Shown one piece after another: positions 30,147 through 43,400 of a stretch of DNA of 64,000 nucleotides. The position numbers and the translations under genes were made by a program. The notes under the pieces were generated by a model. That model worked only from the letters and a program-made list of their open reading frames with translations, was not told where the DNA came from and made no database searches. The stretch is from Lodderomyces elongisporus (Eukaryota; Ascomycota; Pichiomycetes; Serinales; Debaryomycetaceae). The stretch covers positions 2,294,001-2,358,000 of the forward strand of contig NC_083674.1 in the NCBI RefSeq assembly GCF_030384665.1, read 5' to 3'. The stretch's first letter is position 1. Each line of letters opens with the position of its first letter.

Positions 30147-33100
30147 ACACACCCACCCGCGCGCGTCCATCTTACGTGTATATTACGTGTATCTGAGGTT
30201 AACTCGTTCACAGCAGCTCACGTGCGCGTATACATACACATACTCCAACCCGAGATACTCTAGTTTGCAATGACAGCGATTGCGCGAAATATACAGAACG
30301 TTCAATTTTGTAGGCTGAATGCGAAATAGAAGAATGGTTCAATTACAAATAGCAGAGTGTTTACATAAACAGAAAAGTGTGTTAATATTAGAAAAAAAAA
30401 GTGCAAAGATTAATAGCAGGAACAGCAACACCACCAGACATAACATCAGCAACACCATCAGCAACACCATCAGCAACACCACCAGACATAACATCAGTAA
30501 CACCACCAGACATAACACCAGCAACACAACCAGACATAACACCAGCAACACAACCAGACATAACATCAGTAACACCACCAGACATAACACCAGCAACACA
30601 ACCAGACATAACATCAGCAACACAACCAGACATAACATCAGCAACACAACCAGCAACACCATCAGCAACACAACCAGCAACACCATCAGCAACGCAACCA
30701 GTGACACAACCAGGAAAAAACACCAGGAATAACACCAAAAACATTTCTGACAAGTTTGAATGGCATAGTTTGAGTTTGGTCGACGTCGGATAGCACACAC
30801 TATAATAAATATGTTGGATATAATAAATATGATAAATATGATAAATATTAGTGGTGGTAGTAGTAGTGGTGCTATTCCAACACGAGCAAACAATGATTTT
30901 GATGCAACATTAACAAACCCCGGAAGCAGATTCCACAAGCTTTTCTTCTGCACCATCTGAAACAACTTGCACGGTGACTTACACAACCCAACCTGTGATA
31001 ATATGATCCCGCTGTGCCTTGTTGATACCCCTAGTGCATATGCATCCTCAACATTTTTCGTCCCCCGTACAAGATCATACGACAAAGGCGCCATTTTGTC
31101 GCAGGATCTGCCAAGTTCAGAATAAATGTGTGAGTCGGCAGCTACACTAGTGCAATGTTGTGGTAGGCTATGGAAAACGGTAGCAGAGGTCAGTGGGCTC
31201 CCCCTGCTTTGGGATCATGGTTGGGTTTGTGATATAGTCATCCGTGAAGCAGCAACAGAGATAACATCAGAAATAGCACCAGTGACAGTAACGTGCTTTT
31301 TTTTTGTCCGTCTGTTTTTGTATTTTTTTTTTTTTTTTTTTTTTCCTTTTATTACTTGGTTGAGACCAGCATTAGACTTTTGATCCTCGCTTTTATGTTT
31401 TTTATGCAGCGAGTGAAGCTGGTAGTTGGGGGTAGTGTTTTGATTTTGAACTTTTCTAGATGTAGTTCCCCCTCGATAACCTCAATGTGCTGATCTAAAG
31501 TCTTAATCAACCAAGCAGCGTATTCTTCTGGTGTTTTGACATTTGCTCCTCCAAACCTAAAAAACCTAAAAAACCTTCTAAACCCCCTCTCCCTGGTGTA
31601 TGTCCTGTGGTAGTCGACAATCCGCACTTGGATTCCTGGTCGACTACCCACTTTTCTCTCCACCCCAACTAGAAGCTTATAGCCTGTTTTGTTTCTGGCT
31701 ATAAGATGGGTCGTGTCCCTTTGCAATTTGTGAAGGATGTCCTCGCGTTCTTTGGTAAGTAAGGGGAAGCGGACATTGCCTGTTGGACAGCCCTGGTCAA
31801 TGGGGTGGTATAATGGCCTCAGAAATGAGGACTTATGGACAACGGAGTTGGTGCAAAGTGTTGCGAAGGTGGGTCTGGGTTCGCACATGTCACATGCGCG
31901 TTTGTTCCTGCGTGTCATGTAATTGTATGTGCGTGTGGTGTTTGTGTTTGTGTCTGTGTTTGTGTTTGTGTCTGTGTTTGTGTTTGTGTTTGTGTTTGTG
32001 TCTGTGTCTGTAAATGTGTATGTGTTTGAGGTATATGTGTTTTTCAGGCTTGTTTCTTGTGTGCCCAAGTAATATACCTCAGTTGCTTGGTGCTCGTATG
32101 CCGGACTTACTGCATAGATAGTTTCCTCCCCTCCAAAATTCATTTTCAAGAGTTGGAAGTGGGGAAGTATCAATGATGCCTCTTTGTAGTGGCTTCCCAT
32201 TCTGGGAAGCTCTCTCCTGATGTCTTCGGAGTGTTCCTCTGAAATCTTGTAGATGAGAAATTTTCCATCTGTAGATTTGTAGGCGGTGCTGCCTATTTTT
32301 GTTATGGAGTCTTCCATGGACGCAAATGACTGTAAATAGGTGGATTCCAGGCATCCCCACAGCTTTCTTACTCTTTGAAACAGCTTTGCATGGTAGGACT
32401 CGATATTGGTTGTGTATTCTTGGTGCCTAAGAAAAACACTGAAAGTTTCGTCGTACTTCCAGGTTCTCCTGAGGCAGTCGGCAATACTTTTGTGTATTCC
32501 CTCTACAAGAAGAAACCTTTCGGCCTCTTTCTTGGTAAGCTTTTTAACTGGTGTTTCCAGCAGTGGTGCACCTGAGGGTGATTTCCCAGGTGTTTGCGAA
32601 GGTTTGAATCCCTTCGCCAAAGTTGATTTGAGGTTTTGGAAAACCTGCTTGGTTGATTGGGGTACAGGTTCTCCGGGAAGTTGAAACCGAACCTTGCGTT
32701 CGGCTGGTTTTTCCCCCTTTGACTTGGGGGAGGTGTTAAAAGCGTTTTTAAAAAATGACATTATTTAAGATTTAATTAAGTAAACTAACTGGTAAAGTCT
32801 GACTCGTTTAAACTGTACTAAGTGAGACTTTGGTTGTGGGTTTACTTCTGGCGAAAGAAGAAGAAGAAAAAGGAAAAGAAGAAAAAGAAAAGGGCAAAAA
32901 AAGGTTTGAGGTCACAAGGGTTTTGTTTGTGGATATTTATACTTCACCAAGTAGCCCTCTCGCCACGCCTTGTGGTTGGAGACTAACAAGTAAATTGTGT
33001 TATGCCATATACATTTTGGTTGCAAAACCCGCGAGGAAGTGAGGGGAACAGAAGGGCGAGGAAATCCCTTCTGGTAGCTCAGCAGTGTGTGTGCAATTGT

Positions 33101-33642
33101 ACGCGCTACCAAACGCGTCGTAACAAAAAACCAAATGGGTGCTGCCAAATGGGTGCTGCCAAATGGGTGCTGCCAAATGGGTGCTGCCAATAGTGTGTGG
33201 CTGTAGCAGAAAGTGGACAACCAGAGTGGATGAATTGTGTGTTTGGATGCATGTTGGCTCAACACAATCTACAACCTTATACATCCTGCAATGCATTCTA
33301 TCTCCACAAACAATTCTCGACGGATTGCCGTCAAGCTTGCAACGAGTCGAGAATTGTTTGTGTGTGTTGATTATTCCCCTGAGTTTGGTGCGAATTTACA
33401 GGGAAACATTTTTCTACTGAAGTTTGAGGAAAACTGTGGGCTCAGCTACTCCCTCCCTCTTTCCCCGCCCCATACATTTACATCATATAGGCCGGATCCC
33501 AGGTTGAGCCCTAGGTTGAACCCCAGGCTGGATCCTATGTCAGTTCTACAAAAATGCGCCACTTCCAGAACATAGGGAGAATCTGGCTCCTATCACTGCT
33601 GCTGCCCACTGTAGTGTTTTTTTGTAAAGTTTTTTGTAAAGT
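30147..33642. repeat. Repeat unit U7
   Basis: 3496 bp. Long 24-bp array, poly(A) 22, 5C run, four 14-bp repeats. It has the most private changes: CCTCAACATT and CGTCCCCCG near 31050-31065, GAGATAACATC near 31260, and GTACGCGC near 33100. Confidence 0.95.
31352..32761 (-). CDS. Array protein, unit U7 copy (469 aa)
   Basis: Asp-containing form of the linker. A private Gly-to-Cys change follows the linker (residue 281 in U1 numbering). The frame is intact. Confidence 0.8.
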   Translation of the reverse strand: MSFFKNAFNTSPKSKGEKPAERKVRFQLPGEPVPQSTKQVFQNLKSTLAKGFKPSQTPGKSPSGAPLLETPVKKLTKKEAERFLLVEGIHKSIADCLRRTWKYDETFSVFLRHQEYTTNIESYHAKLFQRVRKLWGCLESTYLQSFASMEDSITKIGSTAYKSTDGKFLIYKISEEHSEDIRRELPRMGSHYKEASLILPHFQLLKMNFGGEETIYAVSPAYEHQATEVYYLGTQETSLKNTYTSNTYTFTDTDTNTNTNTNTDTNTNTDTNTNTTRTYNYMTRRNKRACDMCEPRPTFATLCTNSVVHKSSFLRPLYHPIDQGCPTGNVRFPLLTKEREDILHKLQRDTTHLIARNKTGYKLLVGVERKVGSRPGIQVRIVDYHRTYTRERGFRRFFRFFRFGGANVKTPEEYAAWLIKTLDQHIEVIEGELHLEKFKIKTLPPTTSFTRCIKNIKARIKSLMLVSTK

Positions 33643-36600
33643 ACACACCCACCCGCGCGCGTCCATCTTACGTGTATATTACGTGTATCTGAGGTTAACT
33701 CGTTCACAGCAGCTCACGTGCGCGTATACATACACATACTCCAACCCGAGATACTCTAGTTTGCAATGACAGCGATTGCGCGAAATATACAGAACGTTCA
33801 ATTTTGTAGGCTGAATGCGAAATAGAAGAATGGTTCAATTACAAATAGCAGAGTGTTTACATAAACAGAAAAGTGTGTTAATATTAGAAAAAAAAAGTGC
33901 AAAGATTAATAGCAGGAACAGCAACACCACCAGACATAACATCAGCAACACCACCAGACATAACATCAGTAACACCACCAGACATAACATCAGCAACACA
34001 ACCAGACATAACACCAGCAACACAACCAGACATAACATCAGCAACACAACCAGCAACACCATCAGCAACACAACCAGCAACACCATCAGCAACGCAACCA
34101 GTGACACAACCAGGAAAAAACACCAGGAATAACACCAAAAACATTTCTGACAAGTTTGAATGGCATAGTTTGAGTTTGGTCGACGTCGGATAGCACACAC
34201 TATAATAAATATGTTGGATATAATAAATATGATAAATATGATAAATATTAGTGGTGGTAGTAGTAGTGGTGCTATTCCAACACGAGCAAACAATGATTTT
34301 GATGCAACATTAACAAACCCCGGAAGCAGATTCCACAAGCTTTTCTTCTGCACCATCTGAAACAACTTGCACGGTGACTTACACAACCCAACCTGTGATA
34401 ATATGATCCCGCTGTGCCTTGTTGATACCCCTAGTGCATATGCATCCTCCACATTTTTCGTTCCCCGTACAAGATCATACGACAAAGGCGCCATTTTGTC
34501 GCAGGATCTGCCAAGTTCAGAATAAATGTGTGAGTCGGCAGCTACACTAGTGCAATGTTGTGGTAGGCTATGGAAAACGGTAGCAGAGGTCGGTGGGCTC
34601 CCCTGCTTTGGGATCATGGTTGGGTTTGTGATATAGTCGTCCGTGAAGCAGCAACAGAGGTAACATCAGAAATAGCACCAGTGACAGTAACGTGCTTTTT
34701 TTTTGTCCGTCTGTTTTTGTATTTTTTTTTTTTTTTTTTTTTCCTTTTATTACTTGGTTGAGACCAGCATTAGACTTTTGATCCTCGCTTTTATGTTTTT
34801 TATGCAGCGAGTGAAGCTGGTAGTTGGGGGTAGTGTTTTGATTTTGAACTTTTCTAGATGTAGTTCCCCCTCGATAACCTCAATGTGCTGATCTAAAGTC
34901 TTAATCAACCAAGCAGCGTATTCTTCTGGTGTTTTGACATTTGCTCCTCCAAACCTAAAAAACCTAAAAAACCTTCTAAACCCCCTCTCCCTGGTGTATG
35001 TCCTGTGGTAGTCGACAATCCGCACTTGGATTCCTGGTCGACTACCCACTTTTCTCTCCACCCCAACTAGAAGCTTATAGCCTGTTTTGTTTCTGGCTAT
35101 AAGATGGGTCGTGTCCCTTTGCAATTTGTGAAGGATGTCCTCGCGTTCTTTGGTAAGTAAGGGGAAGCGGACATTGCCTGTTGGACAGCCCTGGTCAATG
35201 GGGTGGTATAATGGCCTCAGAAATGAGGACTTATGGACAACGGAGTTGGTGCAAAGTGTTGCGAAGGTGGGTCTGGGTTCGCCCATGTCACATGCGCGTT
35301 TGTTCCTGCGTGTCATGTAATTGTATGTGCGTGTGGTGTTTGTGTTTGTGTCTGTGTTTGTGTTTGTGTCTGTGTTTGTGTTTGTGTTTGTGTTTGTGTC
35401 TGTGTCTGTAAATGTGTATGTGTTTGAGGTATATGTGTTTTTCAGGCTTGTTTCTTGTGTGCCCAAGTAATATACCTCAGTTGCTTGGTGCTCGTATGCC
35501 GGACTTACTGCATAGATAGTTTCCTCCCCTCCAAAATTCATTTTCAAGAGTTGGAAGTGGGGAAGTATCAATGATGCCTCTTTGTAGTGGCTTCCCATTC
35601 TGGGAAGCTCTCTCCTGATGTCTTCGGAGTGTTCCTCTGAAATCTTGTAGATGAGAAATTTTCCATCTGTAGATTTGTAGGCGGTGCTGCCTATTTTTGT
35701 TATGGAGTCTTCCATGGACGCAAATGACTGTAAATAGGTGGATTCCAGGCATCCCCACAGCTTTCTTACTCTTTGAAACAGCTTTGCATGGTAGGACTCG
35801 ATATTGGTTGTGTATTCTTGGTGCCTAAGAAAAACACTGAAAGTTTCGTCGTACTTCCAGGTTCTCCTGAGGCAGTCGGCAATACTTTTGTGTATTCCCT
35901 CTACAAGAAGAAACCTTTCGGCCTCTTTCTTGGTAAGCTTTTTAACTGGTGTTTCCAGCAGTGGTGCACCTGAGGGTGATTTCCCAGGTGTTTGCGAAGG
36001 TTTGAATCCCTTCGCCAAAGTTGATTTGAGGTTTTGGAAAACCTGCTTGGTTGATTGGGGTACAGGTTCTCCGGGAAGTTGAAACCGAACCTTGCGTTCG
36101 GCTGGTTTTTCCCCCTTTGACTTGGGGGAGGTGTTAAAAGCGTTTTTAAAAAATGACATTATTTAAGATTTAATTAAGTAAACTAACTGGTAAAGTCTGA
36201 CTCGTTTAAACTGTACTAAGTGAGACTTTGGTTGTGGGTTTACTTCTGGCGAAAGAAGAAGAAGAAAAAGGAAAAGAAGAAAAAGAAAAGGGCAAAAAAA
36301 GGTTTGAGGTCACAAGGATTTTGTTTGTGGATATTTATACTTCACCAAGTAGCCCTCTCGCCACGCCTTGTGGTTGGAGACTAACAAGTAAATTGTGTTA
36401 TGCCATATACATTTTGGTTGCAAAACCCGCGAGGAAGTGAGGGGAACAGAAGGGCGAGGAAATCCCTTCTGGTAGCTCAGCAGTGTGTGTGCAATTGTAT
36501 GCGCTACCAAACGCGTCGTAACAAAAAACCAAATGGGTGCTGCCAAATGGGTGCTGCCAAATGGGTGCTGCCAATAGTGTGTGGCTGTAGCAGAAAGTGG

Positions 36601-37026
36601 ACAACCAGAGTGGATGAATTGTGTGTTTGGATGCATGTTGGCTCAACACAATCTACAACCTTATACATCCTGCAATGCATTCTATCTCCACAAACAATTC
36701 TCGACGGATTGCCGTCAAGCTTGCAACGAGTCGAGAATTGTTTGTGTGTGTTGATTATTCCCCTGAGTTTGGTGCGAATTTACAGGGAAACATTTTTCTA
36801 CTGAAGTTTGAGGAAAACTGTGGGCTCAGCTACTCCCTCCCTCTTTCCCCGCCCCATACATTTACATCATATAGGCCGGATCCCAGGTTGAGCCCTAGGT
36901 TGAACCCCAGGCTGGATCCTATGTCAGTTCTACAAAAATGCGCCACTTCCAGAACATAGGGAGAATCTGGCTCCTATCACTGCTGCTGCCCACTGTAGTG
37001 TTTTTTTGTAAAGTTTTTTGTAAAGT
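33643..37026. repeat. Repeat unit U8
   Basis: 3384 bp. Short 24-bp array, poly(A) 21, 4C run, GTCGTCCG spacer base, A near the TATA box, three 14-bp repeats. Same length and markers as U11. Confidence 0.95.
34750..36159 (-). CDS. Array protein, unit U8 copy (469 aa)
   Basis: Asp-containing linker form, same protein as U11, U12, U13 and U16. Confidence 0.8.
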   Translation of the reverse strand: MSFFKNAFNTSPKSKGEKPAERKVRFQLPGEPVPQSTKQVFQNLKSTLAKGFKPSQTPGKSPSGAPLLETPVKKLTKKEAERFLLVEGIHKSIADCLRRTWKYDETFSVFLRHQEYTTNIESYHAKLFQRVRKLWGCLESTYLQSFASMEDSITKIGSTAYKSTDGKFLIYKISEEHSEDIRRELPRMGSHYKEASLILPHFQLLKMNFGGEETIYAVSPAYEHQATEVYYLGTQETSLKNTYTSNTYTFTDTDTNTNTNTNTDTNTNTDTNTNTTRTYNYMTRRNKRACDMGEPRPTFATLCTNSVVHKSSFLRPLYHPIDQGCPTGNVRFPLLTKEREDILHKLQRDTTHLIARNKTGYKLLVGVERKVGSRPGIQVRIVDYHRTYTRERGFRRFFRFFRFGGANVKTPEEYAAWLIKTLDQHIEVIEGELHLEKFKIKTLPPTTSFTRCIKNIKARIKSLMLVSTK

Positions 37027-40000
37027 ACACACCCACCCGCGCGCGTCCATCTTACGTGTATATTACGTGTATCTGAGGTTAACTCGTTCACAGCAGCTCA
37101 CGTGCGCGTATACATACACATACTCCAACCCGAGATACTCTAGTTTGCAATGACAGCGATTGCGCGAAATATACAGAACGTTCAATTTTGTAGGCTGAAT
37201 GCGAAATAGAAGAATGGTTCAATTACAAATAGCAGAGTGTTTACATAAACAGAAAAGTGTGTTAATATTAGAAAAAAAAAGTGCAAAGATTAATAGCAGG
37301 AACAGCAACACCACCAGACATAACATCAGCAACACCATCAGCAACACCATCAGCAACACCACCAGACATAACACCAGCAACACAACCAGACATAACACCA
37401 GCAACACAACCAGACATAACATCAGTAACACCACCAGACATAACACCAGCAACACAACCAGACATAACATCAGCAACACAACCAGACATAACATCAGCAA
37501 CACAACCAGCAACACCATCAGCAACACAACCAGCAACACCATCAGCAACGCAACCAGTGACACAACCAGGAAAAAACACCAGGAATAACACCAAAAACAT
37601 TTCTGACAAGTTTGAATGGCATAGTTTGAGTTTGGTCGACGTCGGATAGCACACACTATAATAAATATGTTGGATATAATAAATATGATAAATATGATAA
37701 ATATTAGTGGTGGTAGTAGTAGTGGTGCTATTCCAACACGAGCAAACAATGATTTTGATGCAACATTAACAAACCCCGGAAGCAGATTCCACAAGCTTTT
37801 CTTCTGCACCATCTGAAACAACTTGCACGGTGACTTACACAACCCAACCTGTGATAATATGATCCCGCTGTGCCTTGTTGATACCCCTAGTGCATATGCA
37901 TCCTCCACATTTTTCGTTCCCCGTACAAGATCATACGACAAAGGCGCCATTTTGTCGCAGGATCTGCCAAGTTCAGAATAAATGTGTGAGTCGGCAGCTA
38001 CACTAGTGCAATGTTGTGGTAGGCTATGGGAAACGGTAGCAGAGGTCGGTGGGCTCCCCTGCTTTGGGATCATGGTTGGGTTTGTGATATAGTCATCCGT
38101 GAAGCAGCAACAGAGGTAACATCAGAAATAGCACCAGTGACAGTAACGTGCTTTTTTTTTGTCCGTCTGTTTTTGTATTTTTTTTTTTTTTTTTTTCCTT
38201 TTATTACTTGGTTGAGACCAGCATTAGACTTTTGATCCTCGCTTTTATGTTTTTTATGCAGCGAGTGAAGCTGGTAGTTGGGGGTAGTGTTTTGATTTTG
38301 AACTTTTCTAGATGTAGTTCCCCCTCGATAACCTCAATGTGCTGATCTAAAGTCTTAATCAACCAAGCAGCGTATTCTTCTGGTGTTTTGACATTTGCTC
38401 CTCCAAACCTAAAAAACCTAAAAAACCTTCTAAACCCCCTCTCCCTGGTGTATGTCCTGTGGTAGTCGACAATCCGCACTTGGATTCCTGGTCGACTACC
38501 CACTTTTCTCTCCACCCCAACTAGAAGCTTATAGCCTGTTTTGTTTCTGGCTATAAGATGGGTCGTGTCCCTTTGCAATTTGTGAAGGATGTCCTCGCGT
38601 TCTTTGGTAAGTAAGGGGAAGCGGACATTGCCTGTTGGACAGCCCTGGTCAATGGGGTGGTATAATGGCCTCAGAAATGAGGACTTATGGACAACGGAGT
38701 TGGTGCAAAGTGTTGCGAAGGTGGGTCTGGGTTCGCCCATGTCACATGCGCGTTTGTTCCTGCGTGTCATGTAATTGTATGTGCGTGTGGTGTTTGTGTT
38801 TGTGTCTGTGTTTGTGTTTGTGTCTGTGTTTGTGTTTGTGTTTGTGTTTGTGTCTGTGTCTGTAAATGTGTATGTGTTTGAGGTATATGTGTTTTTCAGG
38901 CTTGTTTCTTGTGTGCCCAAGTAATATACCTCAGTTGCTTGGTGCTCGTATGCCGGACTTACTGCATAGATAGTTTCCTCCCCTCCAAAATTCATTTTCA
39001 AGAGTTGGAAGTGGGGAAGTATCAATGATGCCTCTTTGTAGTGGCTTCCCATTCTGGGAAGCTCTCTCCTGATGTCTTCGGAGTGTTCCTCTGAAATCTT
39101 GTAGATGAGAAATTTTCCATCTGTAGATTTGTAGGCGGTGCTGCCTATTTTTGTTATGGAGTCTTCCATGGACGCAAATGACTGTAAATAGGTGGATTCC
39201 AGGCATCCCCACAGCTTTATTACTCTTTGAAACAGCTTTGCATGGTAGGACTCGATATTGGTTGTGTATTCTTGGTGCCTAAGAAAAACACTGAAAGTTT
39301 CGTCGTACTTCCAGGTTCTCCTGAGGCAGTCGGCAATACTTTTGTGTATTCCCTCTACAAGAAGAAACCTTTCGGCCTCTTTCTTGGTAAGCTTTTTAAC
39401 TGGTGTTTCCAGCAGTGGTGCACCTGAGGGTGATTTCCCAGGTGTTTGCGAAGGTTTGAATCCCTTCGCCAAAGTTGATTTGAGGTTTTGGAAAACCTGC
39501 TTGGTTGATTGGGGTACAGGTTCTCCGGGAAGTTGAAACCGAACCTTGCGTTCGGCTGGTTTTTCCCCCTTTGACTTGGGGGAGGTGTTAAAAGCGTTTT
39601 TAAAAAATGACATTATTTAAGATTTAATTAAGTAAACTAACTGGTAAAGTCTGACTCGTTTAAACTGTACTAAGTGAGACTTTGGTTGTGGGTTTACTTC
39701 TGGCGAAAGAAGAAGAAGAAAAAGGAAAAGAAGAAAAAGAAAAGGGCAAAAAAAGGTTTGAGGTCACAAGGGTTTTGTTTGTGGATATTTATACTTCACC
39801 AAGTAGCCCTCTCGCCACGCCTTGTGGTTGGAGACTAACAAGTAAATTGTGTTATGCCATATACATTTTGGTTGCAAAACCCGCGAGGAAGTGAGGGGAA
39901 CAGAAGGGCGAGGAAATCCCTTCTGGTAGCTCAGCAGTGTGTGTGCAATTGTATGCGCTACCAAACGCGTCGTAACAAAAAACCAAATGGGTGCTGCCAA

Positions 40001-40480
40001 ATGGGTGCTGCCAAATGGGTGCTGCCAATAGTGTGTGGCTGTAGCAGAAAGTGGACAACCAGAGTGGATGAATTGTGTGTTTGGATGCATGTTGGCTCAA
40101 CACAATCTACAACCTTATACATCCTGCAATGCATTCTATCTCCACAAACAATTCTCGACGGATTGCCGTCAAGCTTGCAACGAGTCGAGAATTGTTTGTG
40201 TGTGTTGATTATTCCCCTGAGTTTGGTGCGAATTTACAGGGAAACATTTTTCTACTGAAGTTTGAGGAAAACTGTGGGCTCAGCTACTCCCTCCCTCTTT
40301 CCCCGCCCCATACATTTACATCATATAGGCCGGATCCCAGGTTGAGCCCTAGGTTGAACCCCAGGCTGGATCCTATGTCAGTTCTACAAAAATGCGCCAC
40401 TTCCAGAACATAGGGAGAATCTGGCTCCTATCACTGCTGCTGCCCACTGTAGTGTTTTTTTGTAAAGTTTTTTGTAAAGT
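37027..40480. repeat. Repeat unit U9
   Basis: 3454 bp. Medium 24-bp array, poly(A) 19, 4C run, GGCTATGGGAAACGG in the spacer, G near the TATA box, three 14-bp repeats. Confidence 0.95.
38204..39613 (-). CDS. Array protein, unit U9 copy (469 aa)
   Basis: Asp-containing linker form, with a private Arg-to-Ile change at residue 132. Otherwise as U8. Confidence 0.8.
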   Translation of the reverse strand: MSFFKNAFNTSPKSKGEKPAERKVRFQLPGEPVPQSTKQVFQNLKSTLAKGFKPSQTPGKSPSGAPLLETPVKKLTKKEAERFLLVEGIHKSIADCLRRTWKYDETFSVFLRHQEYTTNIESYHAKLFQRVIKLWGCLESTYLQSFASMEDSITKIGSTAYKSTDGKFLIYKISEEHSEDIRRELPRMGSHYKEASLILPHFQLLKMNFGGEETIYAVSPAYEHQATEVYYLGTQETSLKNTYTSNTYTFTDTDTNTNTNTNTDTNTNTDTNTNTTRTYNYMTRRNKRACDMGEPRPTFATLCTNSVVHKSSFLRPLYHPIDQGCPTGNVRFPLLTKEREDILHKLQRDTTHLIARNKTGYKLLVGVERKVGSRPGIQVRIVDYHRTYTRERGFRRFFRFFRFGGANVKTPEEYAAWLIKTLDQHIEVIEGELHLEKFKIKTLPPTTSFTRCIKNIKARIKSLMLVSTK

Positions 40481-43400
40481 ACACACCCACCCGCGCGCGT
40501 CCATCTTACGTGTATATTACGTGTATCTGAGGTTAACTCGTTCACAGCAGCTCACGTGCGCGTATACATACACATACTCCAACCCGAGATACTCTAGTTT
40601 GCAATGACAGCGATTGCGCGAAATATACAGAACGTTCAATTTTGTAGGCTGAATGCGAAATAGAAGAATGGTTCAATTACAAATAGCAGAGTGTTTACAT
40701 AAACAGAAAAGTGTGTTAATATTAGAAAAAAAAAGTGCAAAGATTAATAGCAGGAACAGCAACACCACCAGACATAACATCAGCAACACCATCAGCAACA
40801 CCATCAGCAACACCACCAGACATAACATCAGTAACACCACCAGACATAACACCAGCAACACAACCAGACATAACACCAGCAACACAACCAGACATAACAT
40901 CAGTAACACCACCAGACATAACACCAGCAACACAACCAGACATAACATCAGCAACACAACCAGACATAACATCAGCAACACAACCAGCAACACCATCAGC
41001 AACACAACCAGCAACACCATCAGCAACGCAACCAGTGACACAACCAGGAAAAAACACCAGGAATAACACCAAAAACATTTCTGACAAGTTTGAATGGCAT
41101 AGTTTGAGTTTGGTCGACGTCGGATAGCACACACTATAATAAATATGTTGGATATAATAAATATGATAAATATGATAAATATTAGTGGTGGTAGTAGTAG
41201 TGGTGCTATTCCAACACGAGCAAACAATGATTTTGATGCAACATTAACAAACCCCGGAAGCAGATTCCACAAGCTTTTCTTCTGCACCATCTGAAACAAC
41301 TTGCACGGTGACTTACACAACCCAACCTGTGATAATATGATCCCGCTGTGCCTTGTTGATACCCCTAGTGCATATGCATCCTCCACATTTTTCGTTCCCC
41401 GTACAAGATCATACGACAAAGGCGCCATTTTGTCGCAGGATCTGCCAAGTTCAGAATAAATGTGTGAGTCGGCAGCTACACTAGTGCAATGTTGTGGTAG
41501 GCTATGGAAAACGGTAGCAGAGGTCAGTGGGCTCCCCTGCTTTGGGATCATGGTTGGGTTTGTGATATAGTCATCCGTGAAGCAGCAACAGAGGTAACAT
41601 CAGAAATAGCACCAGTGACAGTAACGTGCTTTTTTTTTGTCCGTCTGTTTTTGTATTTTTTTTTTTTTTTTTTTTTCCTTTTATTACTTGGTTGAGACCA
41701 GCATTAGACTTTTGATCCTCGCTTTTATGTTTTTTATGCAGCGAGTGAAGCTGGTAGTTGGGGGTAGTGTTTTGATTTTGAACTTTTCTAGATGTAGTTC
41801 CCCCTCGATAACCTCAATGTGCTGATCTAAAGTCTTAATCAACCAAGCAGCGTATTCTTCTGGTGTTTTGACATTTGCTCCTCCAAACCTAAAAAACCTA
41901 AAAAACCTTCTAAACCCCCTCTCCCTGGTGTATGTCCTGTGGTAGTCGACAATCCGCACTTGGATTCCTGGTCGACTACCCACTTTTCTCTCCACCCCAA
42001 CTAGAAGCTTATAGCCTGTTTTGTTTCTGGCTATAAGATGGGTCGTGTCCCTTTGCAATTTGTGAAGGATGTCCTCGCGTTCTTTGGTAAGTAAGGGGAA
42101 GCGGACATTGCCTGTTGGACAGCCCTGGTCAATGGGGTGGTATAATGGCCTCAGAAATGAGGACTTATGGACAACGGAGTTGGTGCAAAGTGTTGCGAAG
42201 GTGGGTCTGGGTTCGCCCATGTCACATGCGCGTTTGTTCCTGCGTGTCATGTAATTGTATGTGCGTGTGGTGTTTGTGTTTGTGTCTGTGTTTGTGTTTG
42301 TGTTTGTGTTTGTGTTTGTGTTTGTGTTTGTGTCTGTGTCTGTAAATGTGTATGTGTTTGAGGTATATGTGTTTTTCAGGCTTGTTTCTTGTGTGCCCAA
42401 GTAATATACCTCAGTTGCTTGGTGCTCGTATGCCGGACTTACTGCATAGATAGTTTCCTCCCCTCCAAAATTCATTTTCAAGAGTTGGAAGTGGGGAAGT
42501 ATCAATGATGCCTCTTTGTAGTGGCTTCCCATTCTGGGAAGCTCTCTCCTGATGTCTTCGGAGTGTTCCTCTGAAATCTTGTAGATGAGAAATTTTCCAT
42601 CTGTAGATTTGTAGGCGGTGCTGCCTATTTTTGTTATGGAGTCTTCCATGGACGCAAATGACTGTAAATAGGTGGATTCCAGGCATCCCCACAGCTTTCT
42701 TACTCTTTGAAACAGCTTTGCATGGTAGGACTCGATATTGGTTGTGTATTCTTGGTGCCTAAGAAAAACACTGAAAGTTTCGTCGTACTTCCAGGTTCTC
42801 CTGAGGCAGTCGGCAATACTTTTGTGTATTCCCTCTACAAGAAGAAACCTTTCGGCCTCTTTCTTGGTAAGCTTTTTAACTGGTGTTTCCAGCAGTGGTG
42901 CACCTGAGGGTGATTTCCCAGGTGTTTGCGAAGGTTTGAATCCCTTCGCCAAAGTTGATTTGAGGTTTTGGAAAACCTGCTTGGTTGATTGGGGTACAGG
43001 TTCTCCGGGAAGTTGAAACCGAACCTTGCGTTCGGCTGGTTTTTCCCCCTTTGACTTGGGGGAGGTGTTAAAAGCGTTTTTAAAAAATGACATTATTTAA
43101 GATTTAATTAAGTAAACTAACTGGTAAAGTCTGACTCGTTTAAACTGTACTAAGTGAGACTTTGGTTGTGGGTTTACTTCTGGCGAAAGAAGAAGAAGAA
43201 AAAGGAAAAGAAGAAAAAGAAAAGGGCAAAAAAAGGTTTGAGGTCACAAGGGTTTTGTTTGTGGATATTTATACTTCACCAAGTAGCCCTCTCGCCACGC
43301 CTTGTGGTTGGAGACTAACAAGTAAATTGTGTTATGCCATATACATTTTGGTTGCAAAACCCGCGAGGAAGTGAGGGGAACAGAAGGGCGAGGAAATCCC